From CAWCUK01 sp963798775 (GTDB taxonomy: Bacteria; Bacteroidota; Ignavibacteria; Ignavibacteriales; Ignavibacteriaceae): 64,000 nt of DNA. The notes under the pieces were generated by a model. It was not told the origin of the DNA. It did no database searches and worked only from the letters and a program-made list of their open reading frames with translations. Below are positions 1 through 10,871 of this stretch, piece by piece. The stretch spans positions 1,116,001 to 1,180,000 of the forward strand of contig CAWCUK010000001.1 in NCBI GenBank assembly GCA_963798775.1, written 5' to 3'. Numbering within the stretch: position 1 is the stretch's first letter; each line of letters begins with the position of its first letter. The translations under genes and the position numbers were made by a program.

Positions 1-336
1 GCTTGCGCAGGCAGAAAGAATATTTCCGTTTCTAAAAGGGACGTAAGAAGACGGAATTTCTTTACTATTTAAATTCGCTTCAGTAATTTTTATATTATTA
101 TCCGTTAAAGATGAACCGCCGATTTTTGAAAAATGAGTAAAATCCATTACTAATTTATTGCTTACCCCGTAGAATTCAGCAATATCATTAAAAGATTTCA
201 GCTCACGCTTTTCGGTTTTTTGCCCATAATTTATATGAAAAAACGCTAAATTATATTTTATTCCTGCAATTGCGGCAGTAACACAACTATCCATTCCGCC
301 GCTAACCGCAACAACCGCTTTCTTTTTATTATTCAT
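1..336 (-). CDS. queC: 7-cyano-7-deazaguanine synthase QueC (partial, C-terminus beyond window)
   Basis: The first 112 codons are present; the gene runs off the left edge. The product makes preQ0 from 7-carboxy-7-deazaguanine with ATP and ammonia, an early step to queuosine-modified tRNA. The PP-loop ATP-binding motif SGGMDS is at residues 12-17, a conserved NYGQ follows at 36-39, and the family signature YVPFRNGNILS is at 98-108. The ATG at 334-336 is the only start near the PP-loop. It lies 72 nt downstream of the same-strand MFS gene. A second queuosine gene, queA, sits at 18.2 kb, which fits a complete pathway in this genome. Other PP-loop enzymes (asparagine synthase, TtcA) lack this YVPxRN signature. 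Confidence 0.9.
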   Translation of the reverse strand, partial: MNNKKKAVVAVSGGMDSCVTAAIAGIKYNLAFFHINYGQKTEKRELKSFNDIAEFYGVSNKLVMDFTHFSKIGGSSLTDNNIKITEANLNSKEIPSSYVPFRNGNILSACAS

Positions 337-408
337 CTTCTTTTCAATATAATTGAAACAAAAATAATAAATTAGCCAAATACAAAGAAATGTTAAAAGA
401 AGGGATTT

Positions 409-1581
409 TTAAACTATTCCGGCATTTTGTTTTGGAAAGAAAAGAAAAACAACTGCAACAATAATACTGATAAAAGATGTAATAAGAAAAGGAACCTGTG
501 GACCGAATTGATCCCAAAGAATTCCTGTAAGAAATGAACCGCACATCATAGCTAAACTCATCATCATAGTTAAAAGACCTATAGCGGAACCTCTAAAATG
601 GTCGGGAATTAAATCCGAAACCCAAGCTTTAATTACACCTTCGGTTGAGGCGGCATAAATTCCGTAAAACGCGAATAAAACCCACATCAGAAAAAAATTT
701 GAGGAAAGGGCAAATCCTAAATAAACTGCCGAAAAAATAAATAACCCGATGATGAAAATTTTCTTTTTCCCATATTTATCAGCGGCGTTTCCCAATGGAA
801 AAGAAGCCGCGGCATAAATTATATTGTAGAATATATAGCCTAATATAGCTATTGTGCCGGATTTGGAGATATCTCTTGATTTTAAAATTAAAAAAACATC
901 GCTGCTGTTTACCAGGGAAAATAAAGTAACTAATAAAAGTATAATTTTATATTTGGAAGAAGCAGCCTTCCAAAACTCAGCATAATGATTGATTCTTCTT
1001 TCAGTTTTCTCAACTCTTTTTTCTTTAACCATAAATGTAAAGGCAACCGCAATAACCGAAGGGAAAAACGCCACAATAAAAATTAAAGAATAATTTTCCG
1101 GAAAGAAGTGGAGCAATATTAGTGCGGCAACAGGGCCTAAGGCCGCACCAAGTGTATCCATTCCTCTGTGAAATCCGAAAACGGCACCGCTGTTTCCATA
1201 AGCATAACTTGCCAAAAGAGCATCTCGAGGAGCAGTTCTTACACCTTTCCCAACTCTATCCGAAACTCGGGATAATAAAACTGTTCCTATAGAAGGGAAT
1301 ATTCCCGGCAAAGGTTTTGATAAAGCCGAAAGCCCATAACCAATGGTTACAAATATGGAACGTTTTCCAATTTTATCCGAAAGTGAACCAAAATATCCTT
1401 TTAGAAATCCTGCTGTTATCTCGGCTACTCCTTCAATTAATCCAACCACAGCCATTGAAGAACCTAAAACTGAGGTTAAAAAAATCGGAGTAACCGGGTA
1501 AAGCATTTCACTGGCCATATCGGTAAATAAACTTACCAATCCTAAAATTATTACTTGGCGGGAAATCTTCTTTAATTTCAT
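409..1581 (-). CDS. MFS transporter
   Basis: A 390-residue integral membrane protein with about twelve hydrophobic segments and no signal peptide, typical in length for the major facilitator superfamily. The cytoplasmic loop after helix 2 carries the MFS-type motif GSLSDKIGKR (about residues 65-75), and a DRVGKGVRTAPRDAL stretch around 108-122 resembles a group of bacterial MFS proteins of unknown substrate. Helices in the C-terminal half repeat the pattern (GNAADKYGKKK). Substrate cannot be told from sequence; export of a small molecule is a guess. It is transcribed towards queC and diverges from tpiA. No strong Shine-Dalgarno sequence is visible before its ATG. Confidence 0.8.
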   Translation of the reverse strand: MKLKKISRQVIILGLVSLFTDMASEMLYPVTPIFLTSVLGSSMAVVGLIEGVAEITAGFLKGYFGSLSDKIGKRSIFVTIGYGLSALSKPLPGIFPSIGTVLLSRVSDRVGKGVRTAPRDALLASYAYGNSGAVFGFHRGMDTLGAALGPVAALILLHFFPENYSLIFIVAFFPSVIAVAFTFMVKEKRVEKTERRINHYAEFWKAASSKYKIILLLVTLFSLVNSSDVFLILKSRDISKSGTIAILGYIFYNIIYAAASFPLGNAADKYGKKKIFIIGLFIFSAVYLGFALSSNFFLMWVLFAFYGIYAASTEGVIKAWVSDLIPDHFRGSAIGLLTMMMSLAMMCGSFLTGILWDQFGPQVPFLITSFISIIVAVVFLFFPKQNAGIV

Positions 1582-1699
1582 AAGGAAATTATAATGGAAA
1601 ATATTTAGGAAAAGATAATGAATTTAAATTTATTAATTTTCATAATCCTTCTTAAGGAAATTAAATGAATTTGTTGACGCAGAAATATTCGACGGAAAA

Positions 1700-1730
1700 T
1701 TGAAGTAAAGAAACTACTTTAGTAAGTTTG
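1700..1730 (+). promoter_or_regulatory. Bacteroidota-type promoter upstream of tpiA
   Basis: TTG at 1700-1702 and TAAGTTTG at 1723-1730 are 20 nt apart. This matches the TTG / TAnnTTTG pattern of the Bacteroidota primary sigma factor. The tpiA start codon is about 50 nt downstream, preceded by AAGGAA. Confidence 0.5.
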
Positions 1731-1779
1731 AAAAGATTTTTCTGGATTTTCAAAAAAATAAAAAAAGTTTAAGGAAATT

Positions 1780-2535
1780 ATGCGTAAAAAAGTTATAGCC
1801 GGAAACTGGAAGATGAATAAAGATCTTACAGAATCACAAAATTTAATTTCTAAATTAACAGCAGAGTTAGGCAAAGAGGAACTTAATTGTGAAGTTATTA
1901 TTTGTCCTCCTTTTACATCATTAAGTGAAGCGAATATGTTAATAAAAAGTACAAGAATAAAACTTGGCGCCCAGAATATGTCGTTTGAAGACAGCGGTGC
2001 GTTTACAGGGGAAATTTCAGCAGGAATGCTTAAGAGCGTCGGCTGCGAATATGTAATTTTAGGCCACTCGGAACGCAGAACAATTTTCGGCGAAGATGAT
2101 TCAATTATAAACAAAAAAATGAAAAAAGCTTTGCAGAACGGGTTGAAACCAATTTTTTGCGTTGGGGAAACATTAGAAGAACGCGAGAAAAATATTTGGA
2201 AAGATGTAATAAGAAGACAAGTTACCGATGGTTTAAAAGAATTATCGACATCTGACCTTGCAAAAATTATTATTGCTTATGAACCGGTTTGGGCAATAGG
2301 AACAGGCAAAACAGCTTCACCGGAACAAGCCGAAGAAGTACACGCGTATATTAGAGAATTAATTAAAGAAGATTTTAATGATGAAACCGCTAAAAATATC
2401 ATTATCCAGTACGGTGGAAGTGTTAAACCGGATAACGCAAAAGAGTTATTGTCTCAAGAAGATATTGACGGTGCTTTGGTTGGCGGCGCGTGTTTAAAAG
2501 CCGATTCTTTTTCCGAAATTATTAAATCAGCATAA
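1780..2535 (+). CDS. tpiA: Triosephosphate isomerase
   Basis: Cytosolic glycolytic/gluconeogenic enzyme interconverting dihydroxyacetone phosphate and glyceraldehyde 3-phosphate. The 251-residue length is standard. All catalytic residues are visible: N9 and K11 in GNWKMNK, H96 in LGHSERR, and E168 in AYEPVWAIGTG, whose last part is the flexible loop 6. The phosphate-binding QYGGSVKPDN and GALVGGACL motifs are near the C-terminus. The ATG is preceded by AAGGAA at a normal distance. It has its own promoter upstream and a strong terminator downstream, so it is probably monocistronic. Confidence 0.98.
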   Translation: MRKKVIAGNWKMNKDLTESQNLISKLTAELGKEELNCEVIICPPFTSLSEANMLIKSTRIKLGAQNMSFEDSGAFTGEISAGMLKSVGCEYVILGHSERRTIFGEDDSIINKKMKKALQNGLKPIFCVGETLEEREKNIWKDVIRRQVTDGLKELSTSDLAKIIIAYEPVWAIGTGKTASPEQAEEVHAYIRELIKEDFNDETAKNIIIQYGGSVKPDNAKELLSQEDIDGALVGGACLKADSFSEIIKSA

Positions 2536-2559
2536 CTTATTGCTAAATAATAAATTAGG

Positions 2560-2590
2560 AAGACGGGAGTTTTTTATTCCCGTCTTTTCA
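2560..2590 (+). terminator. Rho-independent terminator after tpiA
   Basis: Perfect 9-bp stem AAGACGGGA (2560-2568) / TCCCGTCTT (2578-2586) with a T-rich loop. It lies 25 nt after the tpiA stop; the 3' T-tract is short. Confidence 0.75.
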
Positions 2591-2605
2591 CACCCAAAAT
2601 TTACA

Positions 2606-2636
2606 TTGATTTCCCCTCCTTTCTTTGTTATATTTG
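2606..2636 (+). promoter_or_regulatory. Bacteroidota-type promoter upstream of GH2-like gene
   Basis: TTG at 2606-2608 and a perfect TATATTTG (TAnnTTTG consensus) at 2629-2636 are separated by 20 nt. The start codon is 40 nt downstream. Confidence 0.6.
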
Positions 2637-2675
2637 TCGGTTTAATTTTCTATTAATTTAGGATTCAAATAGCGG

Positions 2676-5261
2676 ATGGGATTCCACAAATATAAGTTTC
2701 AGTTTTTGTTTATAGCTTTATTGCTATTTACCCCTTCCTCTTTCAGTCAAATCATATTTAAAGAACTGCCAAATTATAAAATTCAATCGAGTGATTCTGT
2801 ATTATTTGATTTGAGCCGAACGAGAAGTATTATTCCGTTAAACGGCAGCTGGATTATTTTTCCCGCCGATGATGCCGAACAAAAATTTCAAGTAGGTGTA
2901 CCTTCTATTTTCAAAGGCAGCGGAGAGTTAATCTTTCAGAAGAAATTTACTCTCTCAAAAAATCAGATAAACAACAACAAAATGAAAATTGTTTTTCTGG
3001 GATTAAATTATACCGCCGATATTTCCGTTAATAACAGTATAATCTACAGGCATTCCGGCGGAACATTTCCTTTTCAGTTAGATCTGCCTAAAGATATTCT
3101 TCATTCGGATAAAGATAATATTCTTTCGGTAAGATTATTTTATAAGCTCGATTCCGAAAATACAATTCCTGTTAAACAAAGATTTTTATACCCACAAAAT
3201 TTCGGCGGAATTTTAAAAGATGTTTATATTCATCTGACTCCTGATATTTCTATTTACAGCACGGATATTTCCACCGGTTATAATTCAACTTCAAAAAAAG
3301 GAAATATTAATTTTTCTACAAGAATTGAAAACCGGGAGTTAAGAAATCCTAATGACAGTGTAACTTCTTCTACAAAATATTCTTTAAAATTGAATTTAAT
3401 TTCTCCAGATGGTTCTCAAAATAATTTGATGAGTCAGACATTCGAATTACAAAAGAATAAAGAAAAAATTATAGAACAAAATATCCCGGTTTCCTCGCCT
3501 TCTTTATGGTCGCCTTCAAACCCGCAATTGTATACTTTAAAAATTGAACTCTACCGGGATGATATTCTTTTAGATGTCGCAAACAGACAAATTTCATTCT
3601 ATTCATTGCAGGCACTTCCGGATTCACTTGTTTTAAATGGCGATGTATTAAAATTAAACGGCGTTACTTATGTACCGGCATTTAACGAATATGGAAATTT
3701 AATATCGTACAGACAGATGGATAATGATATTAAAATGATAAAAGAACTCGGTTTTAACAGTGTCCGTTTTGCTAAAAGTGTTCCGCATCCTTACTATTTA
3801 GAACTTTGTGAGAAGTATGGATTATTAGCTTTTGTTGAAATGCCGCTCGGAGATATTCCCGGCGATTTGGCTCATGATCCTAATTTTATTACCCGCAGCC
3901 AGAATTATTTAACCAATTTTATTAAAGCTTATAAAAAATATTCCGCTGTAGCGGCAATAGGTTTAGGTAATTCATATCTTTCCGAAATTGACGCTCATAG
4001 AGCTTTTCTTAAAAATTTAGCCGGCATAGTAAAGAATAATTCAAACAAACTTACTTATGCTTCATTCGCTAATCTAAATATAGATTCCATTGACGGATTA
4101 GATTTATACGGGGTTGAATTTTTCGATGAGGGTTTTGAATCTTCAAATCCGGCGTTTACAGAATTGCAGAATAAATTAGGCAAAGGCAGAGTATTTGTTA
4201 GCCAAGCTACTTATGTAGTAAATATTGGCAACACCGACGGCTATGTAAATGAACATTCGTTTGAAGCGCAAGCAAAATATTTTGACGGGATTATTGAATA
4301 TTCACAAAAAAACCCTTTAGCCGGATATTTTTTAAATACCATGTTTGATTACCGCGGTGATTATGCTTCACTTGTCGCGGGATATTCTCCACAAAATCTT
4401 TATCAAATAGGAATTTTAGGTGAAGACAGAAGTACAAGCCGTTTAAGTTATAAAGTTGTTTATTCAAAACTGCATAATACAGAAAAAGTTACCATTCCCA
4501 TCGGAAGCAAAAAAGATGACGCGCCGATGATATTCATTCTTTACGGAATTGTTTTGGCTTTATTTATGGGCGTGCTGGTAAATTCAGGAAGAAAATTCAG
4601 AGAAGATTCATCAAGAGCTTTTTTGAGGCCGTACAATTTTTACGCTGATGTTAGAGATCAAAGGATCATGTCCGGTTATCATTCTACATTATTAGCTTTA
4701 GTTATTGCGGCAATTACAGCTTTATTAACCGCAAATCTTCTGTTCTTCTTTAAGAGCAGTGTTGTTCTCGAAAAACTGTTACTTTCTTTCGGAAGCACCA
4801 AATTACTGAAAGCGGCAAGTTATTTAGCCTGGCATCCTACCCTTTCGTTGGTATATCTAACAATCACTTTTATTGCCGTTATAATTTTACTTTCAATCGC
4901 TGTTAAAATCGCGAGTTTTTTTGTACGAAATAAAGTATTCTTCTCAAGCGTTTATTTTACAATTGTCTGGTCTTTTTTGCCTTTCGTACTTTTAATTCCG
5001 GTTGGAATTGTTTTATATAGAATATTAAACGCCGATGTGGCGAATTTTTATATTTATTGGGACTGCTATTATTCGTGGTCTGGGTTTTTTACCGTTTAAT
5101 GAAAGGCATTTATGTTATCTTCGATGTTAACGCGGGAAGTGTTTATTTTTACAGTATTATTAATTTTATTAATTATTGTCGGGGGAATTATAGGTTATTA
5201 TCAAATGCAGAATTCCATAGTTGATTATCTGACATTAACATTAAACAGTATAATATTTTAG
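2676..5261 (+). CDS. GH2-like membrane-anchored protein, probably non-catalytic (frameshifted near the 3' end)
   Basis: A signal peptide (residues 1-24, ending SSFS/Q) is followed by a sugar-binding and immunoglobulin-like fold of glycoside hydrolase family 2 (about 50-310), a TIM-barrel-like domain (320-600) and four or more membrane segments from about 618. The acid/base position reads GNS at 431-433 instead of GNE, and the nucleophile position reads VSQ at 508-510 instead of the usual SE. Both catalytic glutamates therefore seem to be lost. The first frame stops at 5097-5099, but the membrane segment continues in other frames if one T is restored near 5053-5055 and one A removed near 5170, ending at TAG 5259-5261 (861 residues). 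The gene lies just upstream of smc. Function is unknown; a carbohydrate-binding or scaffolding role is inference. Confidence 0.7.
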
Positions 5262-5275
5262 GATAAGAGAAGTAA

Positions 5276-8200
5276 TTGTATTTATCAAAGTTAGAGATAT
5301 TAGGATTCAAATCATTCGCGCAGAGAACTGAGGTTAATTTTAATCAAGGCGTTACATCAATTGTGGGGCCTAACGGCTGCGGAAAAACCAATATTGTAGA
5401 CGCAATAAGATGGTGTTTAGGCGAGCAGAGATAGCGGCGCGCTTAGAAGCGACAAAATGGAAAATGTTATTTTCAACGGCACTTCTACACGAAAACCGAT
5501 GGGAATGTCGGAAGTTTCATTAACAATTGAAAACAACAAGGGCATTCTTCCCACCGAATATTCCGACGTAACAATTACACGAAGAATTTTCCGTTCCGGC
5601 GAAAGTGAATATTTACTTAATAAAAATATCTGCCGTCTAAAAGATATTACCAATCTTTTTATGGATACCGGAATCGGAGCTAATGCATATTCGGTTATTG
5701 AATTGAAAATGATTGAAACAATCCTCAGCAGCAAAGCCGATGAAAGACGTGTTCTATTTGAGGAAGCTGCCGGTGTAAATAAATATAAATTGCGAAGAAG
5801 ATTAGCTCTTAAAAAACTTGATGAAGTTAAATCCGATTTAAACCGAGTAAACGATATTGTTTCGGAAGTTGAGAAAAAAGTAAATTCGCTTGAAAGACAA
5901 GCAAAAAAAGCCGATAAATATAATAAAATTACTACTACTCTGCGCGAGCTGGAACTTGACCTTGCTTACAGAGAACTTTCGCTTTTCAACATCAAAAAAG
6001 ATGAAGCCAAAATAAATAAAGAAGAGAATTTTCAGCAGAAAATTGTTGTTGATTCCGAATTGGCTAAGATTGAGGATGAAGTAAAAATCATCAAACAGAA
6101 TTTAAATGAAATAGAATTAGAACTTAAAGGGAAAAGATCTGAAGTAAGCATTCAAACCGAGAAAATTTTTAACGCGCAAAAACATATTTCTGTTGCCGAA
6201 GAAAGGAAAAAATCGCTTGAGAGAAATATTCAGCGGTACAAGCAGGAACTTGAAGAATTAAAAATTCAGTTAACCGAAGCTGAAGAAACTATTGAAGACA
6301 GCAATTACACTTTAGAAGAAATATCCGGGAAATTAGCCGCAAAAGAATTAGAAAAGAAAAATACAGTAGAAAAAGTAAGTAGATATAAAATTGAGCTTGA
6401 AGAAAAAAACAAAAATCTAAAAAGTCAATCAGATATTCTTTTAGAAAAATTTAAGGAAATAACCAACAAGGAAAACGATCTCTCAAATCTCGAAAAATCT
6501 TTAACAACTAAAAATATCAGTATCGGCAAATTGAATGAGAAAATTCAATCGCTGACAAATAATATTGCAAAAACCGTCGGATTTATTGAAGAACTTGACC
6601 AAGAGAAACAAGATACAGAAACAAAAATTAGAGAAGCCGAAACTCTTTATACCCAAAAGCAGAAAGAAAAAGAAGAACTTGAGAAAAAATTAAATTCTTT
6701 AAAAGAAAGAGAATTAGAAGATAAAAGCATATTGAACGGCATTAAAGATAAAATCGGTTTTATTCAAAGTTTAATCGATAATCTTGAGGGAGTAACAAAA
6801 GGCGCGAAAGCCTTGATAGAAAATGATGACTGGGCAAGCGGAAATAAAGCTCTTCTAGCTCATATCGGAAATTCATCGGAAGAATATCGCTTTGCCGTTG
6901 AAGCGGCTCTAAAAAATAATCTAAACAATGTTCTTGTTGAAACTATAGAGGATTTGAAAAACGGAATTGACTATTTACGCGGGAACGATATTGGCAAGGC
7001 TTCTTTTTATGTAGCAAATTATAATAAATCAAAAAAGAAAACTTTTCTTGAAAAACTTTTTGATTACGGACTGAAACGAAAAACTAAGAGATTAATAAAT
7101 GAACAAGGTTTTATCGGCTGGGCAAAAGATTTCATCCAAACCGAAGAAAAATGGAAACCTTTTTTCGAAAAAGTTCTTGATAAAACGGTTATAGTCGAAA
7201 ATCTGGATATTGCCTTCAATCTATCCGGGAAATATGAAAGATTTAATTTCGCCACACTCAACGGTGATATGATTGATAAATCGGGAATAGTTGAAGGAGG
7301 TTCGGCGCCAAAGCTTGATGATTCTCTTTTCGGAAGAAAACAGCTTCTTGAAAATCTTAAAAATGAATTCCCGAAACGGGAAAAATCTCTCGCGGAATTA
7401 AGAACAAAAATTGAAGCGACTGAAATTCAAATAGGCGAAATTGATTTAAAGGTACTTTCCGAAAAAGGAAAGCTGCTAGTAAATGATCTCGCAAATATTG
7501 ATAAACAACTCGGCCAGTTCGATTTTGAAAGACAAAAAGCTAATGATGAGATAGATAAAGCTCAGCAGGAAATTCAAGATTTAGCAACGGAATCTAATAA
7601 GATTGATAATGAACGCGCGAGTTTAAGCGAGTATTTAGTTTCACAAAAAGAAGAACGGGAAAAAGCGGATCAGCAGAGAATCCGGCTTGAAAATGAATTT
7701 AAAAATTTTGAAGAAGAATATAATTCGGTTGTCGCACAGCAGAACAAAATAAATCTGGAATATGAGCGGTTTTTAGGTGAAAAAAGAAATACGCAAAACG
7801 CTTTACAACGTGCTAAAGATTCAATCGAAACAATTGAAAAATCTATTTCAAAAAGAGAATTTGATATTTCTTCATCAAACGAAGAATCAGAATCTTTATT
7901 AAATATTCTTGATGAAAAAAATTTTGAATTGGAAGAACTTGAAGAAAAGAAAAAGACTTTAATAAAAGAAGAACATGAAATTGATACAGAATATAAATCT
8001 GTAAGAGTTCAAATTTCGGAAATGGAAACAAATCAAAGTAAGCTGCGAAAAGAAAGAGAAAATCTTTCCGACGAGATTCATTCATCCGAAATAAAGCTGA
8101 ACGAACTTAAAATAAAGATAGAAAACCTTTTAGAAAATATAAAGGAAGATTATTCGGTTACTTTAGAAAATAGAGAATTTGATGATTTAGATACTTTTGA

Positions 8201-8868
8201 TTTTAAACAAAGATCAACTGAAGTGCACGAACTTAAACAGCAGATAAAAAATTTAGGACCGTTAATTTAATGGCCTATTCTGAATTTGAGGAAGAAAGAG
8301 AACGGCTTGAATTTTTAAATAAACAGCGAAACGATTTATTAGAATCGGAAAAAGATATTGTAAAGACAATTGAAGAAATTAATATTACTGCGCAAAATTT
8401 ATTCATAGAAATTTTTGAACAGATTCGCGCGAATTTTATTAAATATTCAGAGGATTATTTAATCCCGGCGATGAAGCGGATTTGAGGCTTGAAGAAGGAG
8501 TTGATCCTCTTGAAGCAAAAATAAATATTATAGCTAAACCGAAAGGAAAACGCCCGACCGGCATTGAATTGCTTTCCGGCGGTGAGAAAACTCTTACGGC
8601 AATCGCTTTATTATTTTCTATCTATTTAGTAAAACCAAGTCCTTTTTGTATTCTTGATGAAATAGACGCTCCGCTTGATGATGCAAACATTGACCGTTTT
8701 ACAAAAATTATTAAAGATTTCAGCAAAGATACACAGTTTATTGTTGTTACTCATAATAAGCGGACAATGGAAGCCGCCGATACTCTTTACGGTGTAACCA
8801 TGCAGGAAGAAGGTGTTTCTAAATTAGTCAGTGTGCGGTTCAATGAGGAGCTGGATATTGTTTCTTAA
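5276..8868 (+). CDS. smc: Chromosome partition protein SMC (three 1-nt frameshifts)
   Basis: The condensin ATPase that organises and segregates the chromosome. The N-terminal ATP-binding half has the Walker A GPNGCGKTN. Two long coiled coils flank a hinge domain in the middle. The C-terminal half has the ABC signature LLSGGEK and the Walker B segment ending LDEIDAPLDD. The reading frame is broken three times: an extra T at 5432 (GEQR | SGALRSDK), a missing A near 8264 (NLGPLN | LMAYSEFEEE) and a missing A in the run 8441-8443 (FIKIFRGLFNPGDEADL). Correcting these gives exactly 1,198 codons, normal for bacterial SMC. The start is TTG at 5276, since residues YLSKLEILGFKSF follow it directly as in SMC N-termini. 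Breaks inside an essential gene argue for sequencing errors. Confidence 0.93.
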
Positions 8869-10870
8869 GAAAAAGTTCTTTTCCGGTTTTTGCGGCAGTA
8901 TCAATCTCAATTTGAATTGCTCAACAAAATTTTTATTGACGATAATTTTATTTTTTGCTTTTGCGCCTTATTTATCGGCGCAATGGGTAAATAATCCCGC
9001 GAGCAATACTAAATTAGTAATAAATACTTCTGATCCCATAAATATTTCTTCTACAGGAGATTTTAAAGGAGGAGCTTTTATTTTTTGGCAGGATAATAAA
9101 GACAGCCAGAAAGAAGTTTATTTTATTCATGTTGATGAAGACGGCAAAATAAGTTTTCGTGCCGATGGGAAAAAAGTTTCCACGCTTAGCGGCGCAAAAT
9201 ATGATCCCGTTTCAACATCAAGCCTGCCTAATTCCGCAGTTGTAGTTTGGAAAGGAATTTCTAAAAACAGTAACGGCGAATTATTCGCGCAAAGAGTAAT
9301 TGGAAACGGAAATTTAGCTTGGACCGCAAGCGGCAAACAAATTACCAGTACTAACGATGATGTAAAAGAATACGCGGTGGTTTCCGATGTAAAGGGGAAT
9401 ACTTTTATTTCTTATTTGGCTAAAGATCCTGAACTAATGGGAGAATATAAAATATGTTTAAAAAGGATAACTCCGAACGGAAAAATATCAACGGATTCAG
9501 CTTCATCTATAATTGCTAAATCTACGGTAAGAAAAGGGATGACAAATATTGCTCCGGATGATTCCGGCGGTGCTTATATTTTTTGGCTCGAAATAAAGAA
9601 TAATAAAAGCATAATATTTGCCCAGCATGTAGATTCAACGGGAAAATCTCTTTGGAATAAAAACCCGATGATGATTTCTTCGCCGAACCAGAATGTAATT
9701 AATTATACAGTTACAAAAACCGGTTTCAGATCGGTTTATGCTGTATGGCAAATCCAAAAACCAGAAAGGGATATTTACCATCAAATAATTTCCGAAAAAG
9801 GTAAATCTTTATGGAACGCCGGAGGAAAAATTTGCGTAAACAGAAAAGGAAGCCAAATATTTCCGCAAGTAGCCGCAGTTGATTCTTCCATTTATTTAAG
9901 CTGGACTGATGAACTGGATAACGACAGAAATATTTTTATTCAAAAATATAATACTAACGGAAAACCACTGTGGAATGAAAAAGGTATACCCGTTGTTGAT
10001 ATTAATGGAGATCAATTCGGCCAGAAAATTATTACCGATAATTCCAAAGGTGTTATTTTAGCTTGGATAGATCGGCGCGCTGATTCTGTCGCGGCTAATA
10101 TTTATGCACAAAAACTAAACTTTCAAGGAAAGAGAATGTGGGATTCAACAGGAAATGCAATAGCTTCCGGTTTTAATACTCCCAAAAGTTATCTTTCTTT
10201 AATTTCTGATTTAAAAGGCGGCGCGCTGGCTATATTTAAAGAAAAGAAAAACGGTAAGAATACAATTTTAGGGCAAAAGATTTTTAATAGCGGAACTTAT
10301 GTTTCACAATTAATCGGGTTTAATACAGAATTAAAGGGAGACTCGGTTTCAATTTCATGGTATTCGGCAAATGAAACTTCCCCTTCTACTTATTATATTG
10401 AGAAAACTGTTCAGTCCGATACCGGGAATATAAAATGGCAAATTATAAGAACATTAAAATCCGGCAAAAATTCGGAAGCTAATTATTATAATTATGTTGA
10501 TTACCCAAAAGAACATGGCACATTATATTACAGAGTAAAAATGAATGAGCATAGCGGAAAAATTCAAACTTCCGAAATTTCCCGCGTTATTTATCTTGAG
10601 TCGGCAAACAGAACAATGGTTACGCAAAATAATCCCAATCCATTTACCGACAGCACAATCATTAATTTCTATTTGCCTTCGGCCGCAAAAGTTACATTCG
10701 AATTTTTCGATAGTCATGTAGAAAAAATAAGTGAAATAGTAAATAAGAATTTTCCTGCTGGCGAAAACGCAATTACATTCTCAGGACAAGGATTAAATCC
10801 GGGAATTTATTTTTACCGATTTCAATCCGGTGATTATATTGAAGTAAAGAAAATGGTTATTATAAATTAA
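8858..10870 (+). CDS. Secreted protein with beta-propeller-like repeats and a type IX secretion C-terminal domain
   Basis: A signal peptide (FLLTIILFFAFAPYLSAQ) precedes about seven spaced repeats in which a strand ends in an aromatic/Asp motif (IFWQDNKD, VVWKGISKN, IFWLEIKNN, AVWQIQKPERD, LSWTDELDNDRN, LAWIDRRAD, AIFKEKKNG). This is suggestive of a propeller. The last roughly 85 residues contain NNPNPFTDSTIINFYLP and end GIYFYRFQSGDYIEVKKMVI, the form of Por/T9SS sorting domains. The protein should therefore be exported across the outer membrane or anchored there. The likely start is TTG 8858, with GAGGAG at 8845-8850 as ribosome site, overlapping smc by 11 nt; ATGs at 8831 and 8843 are in frame but deeper inside smc. 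Substrate or function is unknown. Confidence 0.75.
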   Translation: MFLKKKFFSGFCGSINLNLNCSTKFLLTIILFFAFAPYLSAQWVNNPASNTKLVINTSDPINISSTGDFKGGAFIFWQDNKDSQKEVYFIHVDEDGKISFRADGKKVSTLSGAKYDPVSTSSLPNSAVVVWKGISKNSNGELFAQRVIGNGNLAWTASGKQITSTNDDVKEYAVVSDVKGNTFISYLAKDPELMGEYKICLKRITPNGKISTDSASSIIAKSTVRKGMTNIAPDDSGGAYIFWLEIKNNKSIIFAQHVDSTGKSLWNKNPMMISSPNQNVINYTVTKTGFRSVYAVWQIQKPERDIYHQIISEKGKSLWNAGGKICVNRKGSQIFPQVAAVDSSIYLSWTDELDNDRNIFIQKYNTNGKPLWNEKGIPVVDINGDQFGQKIITDNSKGVILAWIDRRADSVAANIYAQKLNFQGKRMWDSTGNAIASGFNTPKSYLSLISDLKGGALAIFKEKKNGKNTILGQKIFNSGTYVSQLIGFNTELKGDSVSISWYSANETSPSTYYIEKTVQSDTGNIKWQIIRTLKSGKNSEANYYNYVDYPKEHGTLYYRVKMNEHSGKIQTSEISRVIYLESANRTMVTQNNPNPFTDSTIINFYLPSAAKVTFEFFDSHVEKISEIVNKNFPAGENAITFSGQGLNPGIYFYRFQSGDYIEVKKMVIIN

Positions 10871-10871
10871 A

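Noticed and set aside
8831..8857. ATG starts at 8831 and 8843 for the T9SS cargo gene
   Set aside because: They would lengthen the overlap with smc and lack ribosome sites; TTG 8858 has GAGGAG at proper distance.
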